From an uncultured Litoreibacter sp. (GTDB lineage Bacteria > Pseudomonadota > Alphaproteobacteria > Rhodobacterales > Rhodobacteraceae), in NCBI GenBank assembly GCA_947501685.1, contig CANMWQ010000007.1, positions 150,023 through 214,022 of the forward strand: 64,000 nucleotides of DNA, written 5' to 3'. Positions within the stretch are counted from its first letter, which is position 1, and the number at the start of each line of letters is the position of its first letter. The notes under the pieces were generated by a model. It did not search any database. It had not been told where the DNA came from and worked only from the letters and a program-made list of their open reading frames with translations. Below, one piece after another: positions 47,519 to 56,327 of the stretch. A program made the position numbers and the translations under genes.

Positions 47519-47561
47519 ATCTCGCCTCATCTAAATCCCCTTCCCACACCACACATATGTT

Positions 47562-47601
47562 TACTTTCGTTTCGTCAAGTTTTAGTTTCGCTTTGCTTTC
47601 G
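47562..47601. promoter_or_regulatory. Candidate GlpR operator region
   Basis: Between the divergent glpD and glpR are repeated TTTCG units: TTTCGTTTCG (47565-47574), then TTTCGCTTTGCTTTCG (47586-47601). DeoR-type repressors bind such short direct repeats, and this 40-bp stretch is the only repetitive part of the gap, so it is the likely site for glycerol-3-phosphate-responsive control of both genes. Inference. Confidence 0.5.
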
Positions 47602-47614
47602 TATAGGGCATCAC

Positions 47615-48376
47615 ATGGCCGAGACCTTCCGACAATCCGACATTCTCAGCATCGCGCAGGCCGAAGGCCGCGTCTCGGTCGAGGATCTGGCCGAGCGGTT
47701 TAACATCTCCGTGCAGACGATCCGCAAGGACCTCAGTGAGTTGGCGGAAACCGGGCGGCTCAAACGGGTGCATGGCGGCGCGATCTTGGCCTCCGGGGTT
47801 ACAAATATCGGCTATGATGATCGCCGCGACCTGAACCGCGCCGCAAAGGCCCGGATCGCCAAACGTTGCGCGGCGGACATACCAGACAACGCATCCGTTT
47901 TTCTCAACATCGGCACCAGCACCGAGGCCGTGGCACACGAACTCTTGGGCCATCGCAACCTGATGGTGGTCACCAACAACCTGAACATTGCACATATTCT
48001 GGCGGGCAACGCGAGTTGCGAGGTCATTGTCGCAGGCGGCACCCTGCGTCGCTCAGATGGTGGCCTGACCGGCCCGATGACCGTGCAGATGATCCAGGCC
48101 TTCAAATTCGACTACGCCGTCATCGGCTGCTCGGCGCTCGATCAGGACGGGGATATTCTCGATTTTGACATTGAGGAAGTCGGCGTCAGCCAAACCATCC
48201 TCGCCCAATCCCGCGCCAGCTTTCTGGTCGCCGACACCACCAAGTTCGACCGGGCAGCACCAGTGCGCATCGCCTCGCTCAAAGACGTCAGCCGCTTCTA
48301 CACCGACGTCGCACCCTCAACCCCCATCACCAAAAAATGCGCCCGCTGGAAAACCGACCTCGTCCTCACTCACTGA
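47615..48376 (+). CDS. glpR: DeoR-family glycerol-3-phosphate regulon repressor
   Basis: 253 aa. The N-terminal winged helix-turn-helix (RVSVEDLAERFNISVQTIRK, then LSELAETGRLKRVHGGA) is the DeoR signature. The C-terminal phosphosugar-sensing domain has FLNIGTSTEAVAHEL and VIVAGGTLRRSDGGLTG. Position divergent from glpD points to GlpR. The ATG at 47615 is chosen because the upstream in-frame stretch runs into glpD control sequence. Confidence 0.92.
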   Translation: MAETFRQSDILSIAQAEGRVSVEDLAERFNISVQTIRKDLSELAETGRLKRVHGGAILASGVTNIGYDDRRDLNRAAKARIAKRCAADIPDNASVFLNIGTSTEAVAHELLGHRNLMVVTNNLNIAHILAGNASCEVIVAGGTLRRSDGGLTGPMTVQMIQAFKFDYAVIGCSALDQDGDILDFDIEEVGVSQTILAQSRASFLVADTTKFDRAAPVRIASLKDVSRFYTDVAPSTPITKKCARWKTDLVLTH

Positions 48377-48415
48377 GAACTCCTCCCCCCGCAATAACCT
48401 TCCCCCTATCACTGC

Positions 48416-48534
48416 TTCAAAAATACTCCGGGGGTTTGGGGGCAGCGCCCCCAACGTGGCGAAGCCACCAAACAAAATCGGGGGTGCGGGGGCGTAGCCC
48501 CCGCGTGTCGGCGCGCCCAGGAGGGCGCGGCGAA
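48416..48534. repeat. Block of GC-rich hairpins between convergent glpR and udh-like genes
   Basis: Three perfect stem-loops stand in series: 48436-48454 (8-bp stem, loop AGC), 48456-48468 (5-bp stem, loop GAA) and 48486-48504 (8-bp stem, loop GTA). A further GC-rich inverted motif is near 48511-48530. Its left end is TTCAAAAATACTCCGGGGG (48416-48434), which resembles a sequence at 56.4 kb. It probably works as a bidirectional terminator and belongs to a dispersed intergenic repeat family. Confidence 0.65.
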
Positions 48535-48538
48535 ACCG

Positions 48539-49372
48539 CTAGTCTTCTTTGTCGGGGATAGCCATCTGGGCCATCGGGCTGACCCCCAATGTAGCGGAGG
48601 CAAACGGCCCCCCGTGGCAGGTTTGCGCAATATCGGACAGATCCGCCGCAGGCTCCTTGGCAAACACCTCTTCGGCATAATCCTCGGCATTGTCCTTTGG
48701 CCGGTACCCAAGAAACGACGCCGCCGAATTGTCCACCGGCGAGCGGTCATTATTGGACACGCCATAGGCAATGGTGAAGCCCACAAACGGCGTCTCGACC
48801 GAGCGCTGCACCAGCTGCCGCAAATCGTCAAAGCTCAGCCACGAGCCCAGCGCCCGCACATTTCCAGGCTTCGACGTGGCGGAATAAATCCGCAGATGCA
48901 CGCTCTCGATGCCTTCTTTTTCCCAATACATCCGGCCCAGATCTTCCGTAAAACACTTGGCCAACCCGTAATAGGTGTCCGGGCGCTGCGGCATGACCGT
49001 GTCGATGGCCACCGTCTTGGGGTACATCCCCATCGCATGGATCGACGACGCGTAAACCACGCGTTTCACGCCCAGCTGACGGGCGCTTTCCCAGATGTTG
49101 AAAGAGCCCATGAAGTTCGGCCCCCAGACTTTGGAAAACTCCAGCTCGTCCACCAACGCGCCGAAATGCACCACCATATCCGCGCCCTCCAGCAGGGGGC
49201 GCACCTGATCCATCTCTGCCAGATCGGCCTGCACGAAACTTTCATTTGGCAACAGCTCGCCCACACCATCTGCAATATCGGTGGAGAGCAACTCGTCGCA
49301 GAGCCCCGCCAGCATGGCGCGCAGCTCTTGGCCAAGATTGCCATTGGCGCCGGTCAAAACGATCTTCTTCAT
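48539..49372 (-). CDS. NAD-dependent epimerase/dehydratase family protein, uronate-dehydrogenase-like
   Basis: 277 aa from ATG 49372 (MKKIVLTGANGNLGQELRAM), with AAGGA 9 nt upstream. Extended SDR: NAD motif TGANGNLG, catalytic Ser in YASSIHAMGMYPKT, and the Tyr-x3-Lys pair in TYYGLAKCFTEDLGRMYWEK. Later segments (LRIYSATSKPGNVRALGSW, YGVSNNDRSPVDNS, FLGYRPKDNAEDY) align with bacterial uronate dehydrogenase, which oxidises galacturonate or glucuronate to the aldarolactone. The exact sugar is not certain. It is the last gene of the dadA-TRAP-BASS group, so it likely acts on an imported substrate. Confidence 0.85.
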   Translation of the reverse strand: MKKIVLTGANGNLGQELRAMLAGLCDELLSTDIADGVGELLPNESFVQADLAEMDQVRPLLEGADMVVHFGALVDELEFSKVWGPNFMGSFNIWESARQLGVKRVVYASSIHAMGMYPKTVAIDTVMPQRPDTYYGLAKCFTEDLGRMYWEKEGIESVHLRIYSATSKPGNVRALGSWLSFDDLRQLVQRSVETPFVGFTIAYGVSNNDRSPVDNSAASFLGYRPKDNAEDYAEEVFAKEPAADLSDIAQTCHGGPFASATLGVSPMAQMAIPDKED

Positions 49373-49410
49373 GGGGAGTTTTCCTTTTCGAATTTGGCGG
49401 CAGGATGACC

Positions 49411-50343
49411 TCAAGCGCGGCCCCGGTCCAGCCCTTTCAGCACCCGCCCCATGACCAGCGGCGTCAAATACATCGGGATTTGGTAGCAGCCGATAAAGAC
49501 CAGCAGCGGCGCGGTCACGGCCTCGGGCAAGGCCACCAGAAACAGCGCGATGTTGCGGTTGCCCGCCATCACACTCAGCGCGGCGGTGCGGTCCACATCC
49601 GCCCGCCTGCGCAGCACCAGAAACGCGACAAGTTGCAGCCCGAAATTGACGGTCAGCACGAAGCCCAGCCACAGCCAGAAGCGCGACGGCGCATGGATCA
49701 GCGCCGCATTCACCGCCGACATCAGCCCGATCACGATCACCGCCAACAGCAGCGCAGAGGCCCCGTCCACCGCCTTCAGCTCCGAGGGCGAAGGGTCTTT
49801 CCAAAACACACCCCGGATCACAAACGCGAAAACCGAGGACAGCCCGATCACCACCAGCAACCGCAACGCGGCGAGGATCACGTCCGCGAACCCGCCCAGC
49901 GCGGGCATCAGCCAGAGGACCGGGATCACAGTGAGCGGCAGGATCGCTGTGCCAATGAGCAAGAACCGCATGGAGGCCTCCGGCGCGAACCCCATCATCG
50001 CCACCATATTCGGCGCGCCAGAGATCGACGACGCCATCGCGATGATCACAAAAGCCAGCGCAAACGGGCTGCCCAGCCAGCCAAAGGCGGAGATCACGGC
50101 GATGGCCGCCAACGGAAAGGCCAGCTGCATCAACAGCAGCACGAGCAGGGTCCCGCGCAGAGTGCCACGCAGGCTCTCCCGCATCCGCGCAGGCCCAATG
50201 CGCAGGGCCGATAGGAACAGCAGCCCCGCCACCATATGCGGAATATAGGGCACCAGCACCGCCGCGAGGGAAGGCAGCAGCATCCCCGCCACAATGCCCG
50301 CGACCAGCACCCAAGGGCCCCGATCCGCGAGCCAGCGCAGCAT
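49411..50343 (-). CDS. BASS-type (bile acid:sodium symporter family) transporter
   Basis: 310 aa with 9-10 hydrophobic segments. ATG 50343 overlaps the dctM stop as TGATG. The segments LLFLSALRIGP, SSISGAPNMVAMMGF and VMAGNRNIALFLVALP match the sodium-dependent BASS/SBF fold, including the paired crossing helices with Asn/Gly-rich breaks. The substrate is an organic acid or conjugate. Being coupled to a complete TRAP transporter, it gives the operon two secondary transporters, perhaps one for import and one for export. Confidence 0.8.
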   Translation of the reverse strand: MLRWLADRGPWVLVAGIVAGMLLPSLAAVLVPYIPHMVAGLLFLSALRIGPARMRESLRGTLRGTLLVLLLMQLAFPLAAIAVISAFGWLGSPFALAFVIIAMASSISGAPNMVAMMGFAPEASMRFLLIGTAILPLTVIPVLWLMPALGGFADVILAALRLLVVIGLSSVFAFVIRGVFWKDPSPSELKAVDGASALLLAVIVIGLMSAVNAALIHAPSRFWLWLGFVLTVNFGLQLVAFLVLRRRADVDRTAALSVMAGNRNIALFLVALPEAVTAPLLVFIGCYQIPMYLTPLVMGRVLKGLDRGRA

Positions 50344-51656
50344 CAGTTCGGGCCTTGCCGCACGGTCTCGGGCAGCCATGTGGCAAGCTCCGGGAACCAG
50401 ATCAGCACGAAGACCATCAGCACCATGATCAGAAACATCGGGATCGCCGCCTTGGCGATATAGCCCATCTCATGGTTGGTCATGCCTTGCAGCACAAACA
50501 GGTTGAACCCGATGGGCGGCGTGATCTGCGCCATCTCCACGACGACCACGACGAAGATGCCGAACCAGATCATGTCGATGCCCGCCTCGCGGACCATGGG
50601 TTCTACCACGGCCATGGTCAAAACGATGGCCGAGATCCCGTCGAGGAAGCACCCCAGAATGATGTAGAAGACCAAAAGTGCCATGAGCAGTTGGAAGCGT
50701 GACAGCTCCATACCGGCGATGGAATCCGCTAATTCGCGCGGCAACCCGGTAAAGCCCATGGCCATTTTCAGAAACGCCGCGCCCGCCAATATCAGCGCAA
50801 TCATCGCGGAGGTGCGCGTGGCCCCCATCAGGCTTTCGGTGAAGGTCGACCAGTTGAGCGAGCCTTGCAATGCGGCCAGCACCAAAGCCCCGATCACGCC
50901 AATCGCCGCCGCCTCCGTCGCCGTGGCGATGCCCAGAAACATGGAGCCGATGACGGCGATGATCAGCAGCATCACGGGGATCAGAAAACGCGAGTTCTTG
51001 ATCTTGTCGACGATGGTCATCCCGGTTTCCTGAACAGGCGACCAGTCTTTGGAAACGAAGGAATAGGCTGCCACATAGGTCATGAACATGGCTGCCAGCA
51101 CCAGACCCGGCAGCACGCCCGCGAAGAACAGCTTGATGATGCTCTCATTGATCGAGACCCCGTAGACGATCAGCGCCAGCGAGGGCGGGATCATCAGCCC
51201 CAGCGTGGCGGCACCCGCCAAAGTGCCGATGACCATATGCTCGGGATAATTGCGTTTGCGCAGCTCGGGGATGGACATTTTGCCCACGGTGGTCAGCGTC
51301 GCCGCCGAAGACCCCGACACCGCCGCAAAAACAGTGCAGCCGATGATATTGGTATGCACCAACCCGCCCGGCAGCCGCGCCAACCACGGGCTGAGCCCGT
51401 TGAACATGTCTTGGCTGAGCCGCGTTCGGAACAGGATCTCGCCCATCCAGATGAACATCGGCAAGGCGGTCAGGGTCCAGCTGGACGACGCGCTCCAAAG
51501 CTCCGTCGCCATACGGTCCCCGGTGGAGCCGGACGCCGCGAACAGCTCCATGCCGACAAAGGCCACACCGACCAAAGCCAGCCCGACCCAGACGCCGGAG
51601 CCCAGCAGCGCAAACAGCACGAAGAGAAAGAGGATGATGACATAGGCCTGATCCAT
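50343..51656 (-). CDS. TRAP transporter large permease (DctM)
   Basis: 437 aa, about 12 membrane segments, the ion-coupled channel subunit of a tripartite periplasmic transporter. Typical motifs are FIWMGEILFRTRLSQDMFNG, GGLVHTNIIGCTVFAAVSGSSAAT, GAATLGLMIPPSLALIVYG and MAQITPPIGFNLFVLQG. It starts 5 bp after dctQ. Substrate specificity is set by the binding protein encoded at 52238-53221. Confidence 0.95.
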   Translation of the reverse strand: MDQAYVIILFLFVLFALLGSGVWVGLALVGVAFVGMELFAASGSTGDRMATELWSASSSWTLTALPMFIWMGEILFRTRLSQDMFNGLSPWLARLPGGLVHTNIIGCTVFAAVSGSSAATLTTVGKMSIPELRKRNYPEHMVIGTLAGAATLGLMIPPSLALIVYGVSINESIIKLFFAGVLPGLVLAAMFMTYVAAYSFVSKDWSPVQETGMTIVDKIKNSRFLIPVMLLIIAVIGSMFLGIATATEAAAIGVIGALVLAALQGSLNWSTFTESLMGATRTSAMIALILAGAAFLKMAMGFTGLPRELADSIAGMELSRFQLLMALLVFYIILGCFLDGISAIVLTMAVVEPMVREAGIDMIWFGIFVVVVVEMAQITPPIGFNLFVLQGMTNHEMGYIAKAAIPMFLIMVLMVFVLIWFPELATWLPETVRQGPN

Positions 51657-51661
51657 GCGCC

Positions 51662-52177
51662 CTACTCCGCCTGCGTGTCGGAGACATCGCGCACGATGTT
51701 GTGCTGGCCCTTCAAGACCAGCGAGACCAGATTATCCGTCACCGCAATCGCCAAAATGACCGAGCCCACAAGGATCGGGAATTGCGCGACGGCAATGGGC
51801 GTGGCGTCCTGTCCTTGGCTCACATCATTGAAGCGGATCGCGTAGCCGCGCATGACCCAGATGTAATAGGCGATGTACCACGCAATGGCGGTGGCCACGC
51901 TGAAACACCAGACCTCCAGCCAATAGCGCGCGCGCTCCCCCACCGCGTTCAGCAGGATCGACACCCGGATGTGGCTGCCTTTGTTCAGCGCATTGGCAAA
52001 GGCCAGAAACGACGCCGCCGCCATGGCGTAGCCCGCATAATCAGGCGCGCCGGGGAAAACCTCCCCGGTCCAGCGGGCGACCATTTGCACGACGATCAGG
52101 CCCAGAATGACGATCAGGCAAAGTGCGGCCATCACGCCCGCCGCCGTGTAAAGCCCGTCGAGTGTCTTGCGTATCAT
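51662..52177 (-). CDS. TRAP transporter small permease (DctQ)
   Basis: 171 aa with four membrane helices (AAGVMAALCLIVILGLIVVQ and later segments) and FPGAPDYAGYAMAAASFLAFANALNKGSHIRV, the DctQ signature. It pairs with the large permease. It begins just after a strong hairpin that separates it from the binding-protein gene. Confidence 0.93.
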   Translation of the reverse strand: MIRKTLDGLYTAAGVMAALCLIVILGLIVVQMVARWTGEVFPGAPDYAGYAMAAASFLAFANALNKGSHIRVSILLNAVGERARYWLEVWCFSVATAIAWYIAYYIWVMRGYAIRFNDVSQGQDATPIAVAQFPILVGSVILAIAVTDNLVSLVLKGQHNIVRDVSDTQAE

Positions 52178-52197
52178 GCCCCGCCCCTTGCAAATGC

Positions 52198-52227
52198 AAA
52201 ACGCCCCGGCCCGCTCAGGCCGGGGCG
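52198..52227 (-). terminator. Hairpin between TRAP binding-protein and permease genes
   Basis: A 10-bp perfect GC stem (52202-52211 with 52218-52227), 6-nt loop, followed on the minus strand by TTTTG. It lies 10 bp after the binding-protein stop and before dctQ. It should stop most transcripts, or protect the upstream mRNA, giving excess binding protein. Confidence 0.75.
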
Positions 52228-52237
52228 CTTAGCCGCT

Positions 52238-53221
52238 TTAGTTGTTGAACGTGTCAACGATGGCTTGGCCATCCGCGCCCGCGGCTTCCAGCCACTCGGA
52301 GGTCATGGTCGCGCCGATCTCTTTCAGCTCGGCCACAAGCCCCTCACCCGCTGCGCCAACGGTCATGCCGCCAGCGGCCAGACCGTCCATAGTGAACTGG
52401 GTGTAGTCCTTGGAGGCCTGCAACCCCTCTGCCGCAGCCGTCTGTGCGCAGGCTGTCACGGCGGCCTTGTTCTCGTCGGAGACCTCCGCCCAAGCGTCAT
52501 TATTCACCATGACGTGGTTATAGGGCAGCCACGCGTCCACCTCGTAGAAATGGCTCAGCGATTCCCAGACCTTGCGGTCATAGCCCGTGGCCCCCGAGGA
52601 GATCATCGATTCCGCCACACCCGTGGCAAAGGCCTGCGAAATCTCAGCCGCCTCGATGGTCACCGGCAGCATGCCCGTCAGCTCAGCCAGCCGCGCGGTG
52701 GCGTTGTTGTAGGAGCGGAACTTGATGCCTTCCATATCCGAGACGGAGTTCACCTCCTTGTTGAAATACAGCCCCTGCGGAGGCCACGGCACCGAGTAAA
52801 GCAGCGTCAGGTTCTGGTCGGCCAATATCTCTTCCAGCTTCGGCTTGGCCGCGTCCAGCAGCTTGCCGGAATCCTCAAAAGAGGTCGCAAGGAAGGGCAC
52901 GGAATCAAAGCCGAAGACGGCGTTTTCATTCTGGTGGCCCGACAACAGGCGCTCCCCAATCGGAACCTGACCGGTCTGGATCGCCCGCTTGATATCCGCG
53001 CCTTTGAAGAGCGAGCCGCCCGGATGCACGGTGATATCAATCGCCCCGCCCGTGCCCGCCCGCACGCAATCGGCAAATTTCACACCGTTCTCGGAATGGA
53101 AGTTGGAGGCCGAATAGGCCATCGGCATGTCCCATTTTTGGGCATGGCCATCGGCGAATGCAGGCGCTGCCACAGACGCGGTGAGCGCAGTTGCCATCAT
53201 CAGGCTTGTGAAGTTCTTCAT
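52238..53221 (-). CDS. TRAP transporter solute-binding protein (DctP)
   Basis: 327 aa from ATG 53221 (MKNFTSLMMATALTASVAAPAFA), a classic signal peptide cut after AFA. The mature protein has DctP features: TVHPGGSLFKGADIKRAIQTGQVPIG, then PWPPQGLYFNKEV and EGIKFRSYNNATARLAELTG, where the conserved Arg that binds substrate carboxylates is expected. The ligand is unknown. Neighbouring uronate-dehydrogenase-like and D-amino-acid-dehydrogenase-like enzymes suggest an organic acid. Confidence 0.93.
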   Translation of the reverse strand: MKNFTSLMMATALTASVAAPAFADGHAQKWDMPMAYSASNFHSENGVKFADCVRAGTGGAIDITVHPGGSLFKGADIKRAIQTGQVPIGERLLSGHQNENAVFGFDSVPFLATSFEDSGKLLDAAKPKLEEILADQNLTLLYSVPWPPQGLYFNKEVNSVSDMEGIKFRSYNNATARLAELTGMLPVTIEAAEISQAFATGVAESMISSGATGYDRKVWESLSHFYEVDAWLPYNHVMVNNDAWAEVSDENKAAVTACAQTAAAEGLQASKDYTQFTMDGLAAGGMTVGAAGEGLVAELKEIGATMTSEWLEAAGADGQAIVDTFNN

Positions 53222-53264
53222 TGTGTTATTCTCCCAGTTGAAAATGCAGACCCTTGCCGGGTTT

Positions 53265-54524
53265 CTAAATCTTTGAGCTGTAGCGTGCAGGCGAATAGAC
53301 CCCCACGTCAATGTTTGGCGTCCGACCAGCAATCATCTGGGCCAGCAGCCGCCCGGTTTTGGGGCCACCTGTGAGGCCAATATGGTGATGCCCGAACCCC
53401 ATGAACGCGCCTTTGGCCCCCGGCACCTCGCCAATGACGGGAATCGAATCCGCAGGCGCGGGGCGGTGGCCCATCCACTCCTCCTCCCGCTCCCATGTCA
53501 GCCCCGGAAACGCGGCTTTGACATTGCGGCGCAGCAAATCAAACGGCGCTTTGGAGGGCGGCGCGCCGAGCCCGCCAAACTCCACCACACCGGCAAGCCG
53601 CAAGCGGCCCTCCATCGGTGTGGCCACAAACTTGCCCGAGGCCACCATCGCCGGGGCTTTCGGCATTTGCGACGGGTTCCACAGCTCCAGATGGTAGCCG
53701 CGCTCGGATTCCAAAGGCACCCTGACCCCCAGCTTCTCCGCCAACGGGCCGGACCAAATGCCCGTGGCCACCACACAGGCGTCGCAGGCAATCACCTCGC
53801 CCCCCGCGCGCAGGCCTGTGACCGCGCCGCCCTCCAGCACCACATCCTCCACCATCGCTTTGACAAATTGCCCGCCCGAGGTTTCCACATATTTGGCCAG
53901 CGCCTTCACATAGGCCCCGGGGTCGGTGATACGGCCATGGCCCGCCAGCTTGACCAACATGTCAAAACTCGGCGCGTAGATCGGGTCATAAGCGGCAGGG
54001 GCGGAGCCTTCGGCCTCCTCCCACACAAACCCTTGTGTCTTGCGAATGTCCCAGACAAGCGCGTCCCCCTCGAAATGCGCGCGGTCATTGTAGAGAAACA
54101 GGTAGTCGCTCGGCTGCACAAAGCCTTGCGCCCCGGTGCCTTGCGACAAGGCCTGATGATCGACCAGACTGTCGCCCACGATACCCGCCACCGCCGCCGA
54201 AATGCGCCGCGTGTCGGCCTCATTGGCATGGCTGAGATATTTCCAAAGCCAGGGTGCCAGCCTGGCCAGATAGCTCCAGCGCAAGAAAAGCGGCTGGTTC
54301 GGGTCGAGCGCCATTTTAGGCGCCTTCTTGACCAAGCCCGGACCGGTGACAGGCACGCAGGCACAGGAGGCCAACACCCCGCCATTGCCGTAAGACGTCC
54401 CCTCCGCAGGGCCCGCCTTGTCGATCAGGATGACCTTATGCCCGTCACGCTGAAGCCAGATCGCGGTGGACACCCCGACGATCCCTGCGCCGATAATGGC
54501 GACTGTTTTTTGTGTCTGTGACAT
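53265..54524 (-). CDS. FAD-dependent D-amino-acid-dehydrogenase-like oxidoreductase (DadA family)
   Basis: 419 aa. The FAD motif is VAIIGAGIVGVSTAIWLQRDG. The DAO fold continues through GTSYGNGGVLASCACVPVTGPG and ends GFGHHHIGLTGGPKTGRLLAQMIAG, typical of DadA and related D-amino-acid or hydroxyproline-pathway enzymes feeding electrons to the quinone pool. The exact substrate is uncertain. It is first in the operon with the TRAP transporter, BASS transporter and udh-like gene, and divergent by 74 bp from a racemase-family gene, a pairing that would fit metabolism of a D-configured amino acid. Confidence 0.87.
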   Translation of the reverse strand: MSQTQKTVAIIGAGIVGVSTAIWLQRDGHKVILIDKAGPAEGTSYGNGGVLASCACVPVTGPGLVKKAPKMALDPNQPLFLRWSYLARLAPWLWKYLSHANEADTRRISAAVAGIVGDSLVDHQALSQGTGAQGFVQPSDYLFLYNDRAHFEGDALVWDIRKTQGFVWEEAEGSAPAAYDPIYAPSFDMLVKLAGHGRITDPGAYVKALAKYVETSGGQFVKAMVEDVVLEGGAVTGLRAGGEVIACDACVVATGIWSGPLAEKLGVRVPLESERGYHLELWNPSQMPKAPAMVASGKFVATPMEGRLRLAGVVEFGGLGAPPSKAPFDLLRRNVKAAFPGLTWEREEEWMGHRPAPADSIPVIGEVPGAKGAFMGFGHHHIGLTGGPKTGRLLAQMIAGRTPNIDVGVYSPARYSSKI

Positions 54525-54598
54525 CTGCCCCCCATGCCAGACACAAATCTTGCGTCCCGGCGGTGCTTGGTGTCAATTCCTTTGCGAGGGAGACAGTC

Positions 54599-55318
54599 AT
54601 GAAGACTCAAGGCGGCAAATCCATCTATGGCGCGTCGGTCGGCATCCTGATGCTCGACGCGCAATTCCCGCGGATCCAAGGCGACATGGGCAACGCGCTG
54701 ACCTGGCCTTTTCCGGTGCTCTATAAGGTGGTCCGCGACGCCTCCCCAGAACGTGTGGTGCGGCAGGGGGCCGAGGGGCTGTTGGACAATTTCATAGACG
54801 CCGCCCGTGAGCTGGTCCGCGACGGGGTCGACGGCATCACCACCAATTGCGGGTTCCTGTCGCTCTATCAGGCGGAGCTTGCCGCAGCCCTCCCCGTGCC
54901 CGTCGCTACCTCCTCGCTTATGCAGGTGGGCATGGTGAACGCGCTGCTGCCCGCAGGCAAACGCGCCGGGATTCTGACGATTTCCGGCTCCACCCTGACC
55001 CAAACCCATCTCGACCGCGCAGGCGTGCCCCCCGGCACCCCGGTCCATTCGACCGAAGGCGGCCAAGAATTCACCCGCGCGATCCTTGGCAACGAGCTGT
55101 CGCTGGATGTCTCACTTGCCTGCGCCGACAACGTCGCCGCCGCGCTCGAGCTGCAAGCGGCCCATGCAGAGCTCGGCGCGATCGTGCTGGAATGCACCAA
55201 TATGGTGCCCTACGCCGCCGATATCCGCGCCGCCACCGGGCTGCCGGTCTTCACGATTGAGAGCTTCGTGAGCTGGTTCCACTCCGGCCTCGCCCCCAGA
55301 AAGTACCCCGCCCCATGA
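54599..55318 (+). CDS. Aspartate/glutamate (hydantoin) racemase-family protein
   Basis: 239 aa from ATG 54599 with GAGGGAG 7 nt upstream; an in-frame extension to 54512 is less plausible. The two catalytic cysteines of the family are seen in GITTNCGFLSLYQ (near residue 83) and VLECTNMVPYA (near 200), so it can be active as a cofactor-independent racemase or related enzyme. The substrate is unknown. It shares a 74-bp divergent promoter with the DadA-like gene and overlaps the next gene by 4 bp (ATGA). Confidence 0.85.
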   Translation: MKTQGGKSIYGASVGILMLDAQFPRIQGDMGNALTWPFPVLYKVVRDASPERVVRQGAEGLLDNFIDAARELVRDGVDGITTNCGFLSLYQAELAAALPVPVATSSLMQVGMVNALLPAGKRAGILTISGSTLTQTHLDRAGVPPGTPVHSTEGGQEFTRAILGNELSLDVSLACADNVAAALELQAAHAELGAIVLECTNMVPYAADIRAATGLPVFTIESFVSWFHSGLAPRKYPAP

Positions 55319-56298
55319 CGCTGCAACCCCTGCGCGCCGCACTTTATGATTTTGAGCCGAAACCCGTGCGCGCGGCGCTTGAGGCTGCCTTTGCGCCCGA
55401 CGCTGCGATCCAGCTGTGCCACCCGTTCGAGACCCTGAACGGCCCGCAAGACTATTTCGACACCGCGCTGGCCCCGCTTTATGCTGCATGGCCCGATCTG
55501 GAACGCCGCGAGACCATCGTGATCGAAAGCGAGATCCATTCCGGCCACTGGATCGGCTGCTGCGGCTATTACACCGGGACCTTCGCCAAGCCATGGTTGG
55601 GCATGCCCGCGACGGGGCATCAAAGCGTGATGCGCTTCCACGAGTTCTTCCGCATCGAGCACGGCCGCATCGTCGAGATGCAGGCGCTCTGGGATCTGCC
55701 CGAGGTGATGATGCAGGCGGGCGTCTGGCCTATGTCGCCGTCTTTGGGACGCGAATGGCACGTGCCGGGCCCTGCGACCCAGGACGGGCTGCGCATCACA
55801 GGTAACGGGGCGCATGCGCTGCGCGTGGTAGGCGATATGCTGACAGCACTTGGCCGCTCCAAAGAGCACGGCTTGGCCGGGATGGACCTACCCCGCTACT
55901 GGCACCCACGCGCCAGCTGGTACGGCCCTTCGGGCATCGGCACCGGGCGCGGGATTTCGGGGTTTCGCAACTGGCACCAAATCCCGTTTCTCAATGCCAT
56001 GCCCAACAGAGTGGGCGACCCGGCGGGCGGGCATTTCTTTGCGCAAGGAGACTATGTCGGCTTCACCGCATGGCCCGGCATGAGTGCGACGATCACCGGA
56101 GACGGTTGGCTGGGCATCGCGCCCTCGGGGCAGCAAATCACGCTGAGGTCACTGGATTTCTGGCGGGTGGAGAACGGGTTGATCCGAGAAAATTGGGTGC
56201 TGGTGGACCTGCTGCATGTTTACGCCCAGATCGGCGTCGACGTGCTGGCCCGGATGCGGGAGTTTGCCAAGGCACGAACCGGGCGCCTGGATCCCTAA
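55315..56298 (+). CDS. Tandem SnoaL-like (ester cyclase / NTF2-fold) protein
   Basis: 327 aa. Two NTF2-like halves are visible: residues ~25-135 (FAPDAAIQLCHPFETLNGP ... FAKPWLGMPATGHQSVMRFHEFFRIEHGRIVEM) and ~185-315 (YWHPRASWYGPSGIGTGRGI ... GWLGIAPSGQQITLRSLDFWRVENGLIRENW). In each, the end ...F(H/W)xFxRxExGxIxExW is the SnoaL polyketide-cyclase-like ending. No defined reaction follows. It is translationally coupled to the racemase gene, so it likely serves the same catabolic route. Confidence 0.82.
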   Translation: MTLQPLRAALYDFEPKPVRAALEAAFAPDAAIQLCHPFETLNGPQDYFDTALAPLYAAWPDLERRETIVIESEIHSGHWIGCCGYYTGTFAKPWLGMPATGHQSVMRFHEFFRIEHGRIVEMQALWDLPEVMMQAGVWPMSPSLGREWHVPGPATQDGLRITGNGAHALRVVGDMLTALGRSKEHGLAGMDLPRYWHPRASWYGPSGIGTGRGISGFRNWHQIPFLNAMPNRVGDPAGGHFFAQGDYVGFTAWPGMSATITGDGWLGIAPSGQQITLRSLDFWRVENGLIRENWVLVDLLHVYAQIGVDVLARMREFAKARTGRLDP

Positions 56299-56327
56299 TT
56301 GCGCTGCCTTGTGGCATCGCCGGAGCA

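Noticed and set aside
49372..50386. N-terminal extension of the uronate-dehydrogenase-like protein up to 50386
   Set aside because: The extension overlaps the BASS transporter gene in another frame; the NAD motif begins at the ATG 49372, which has a ribosome site.
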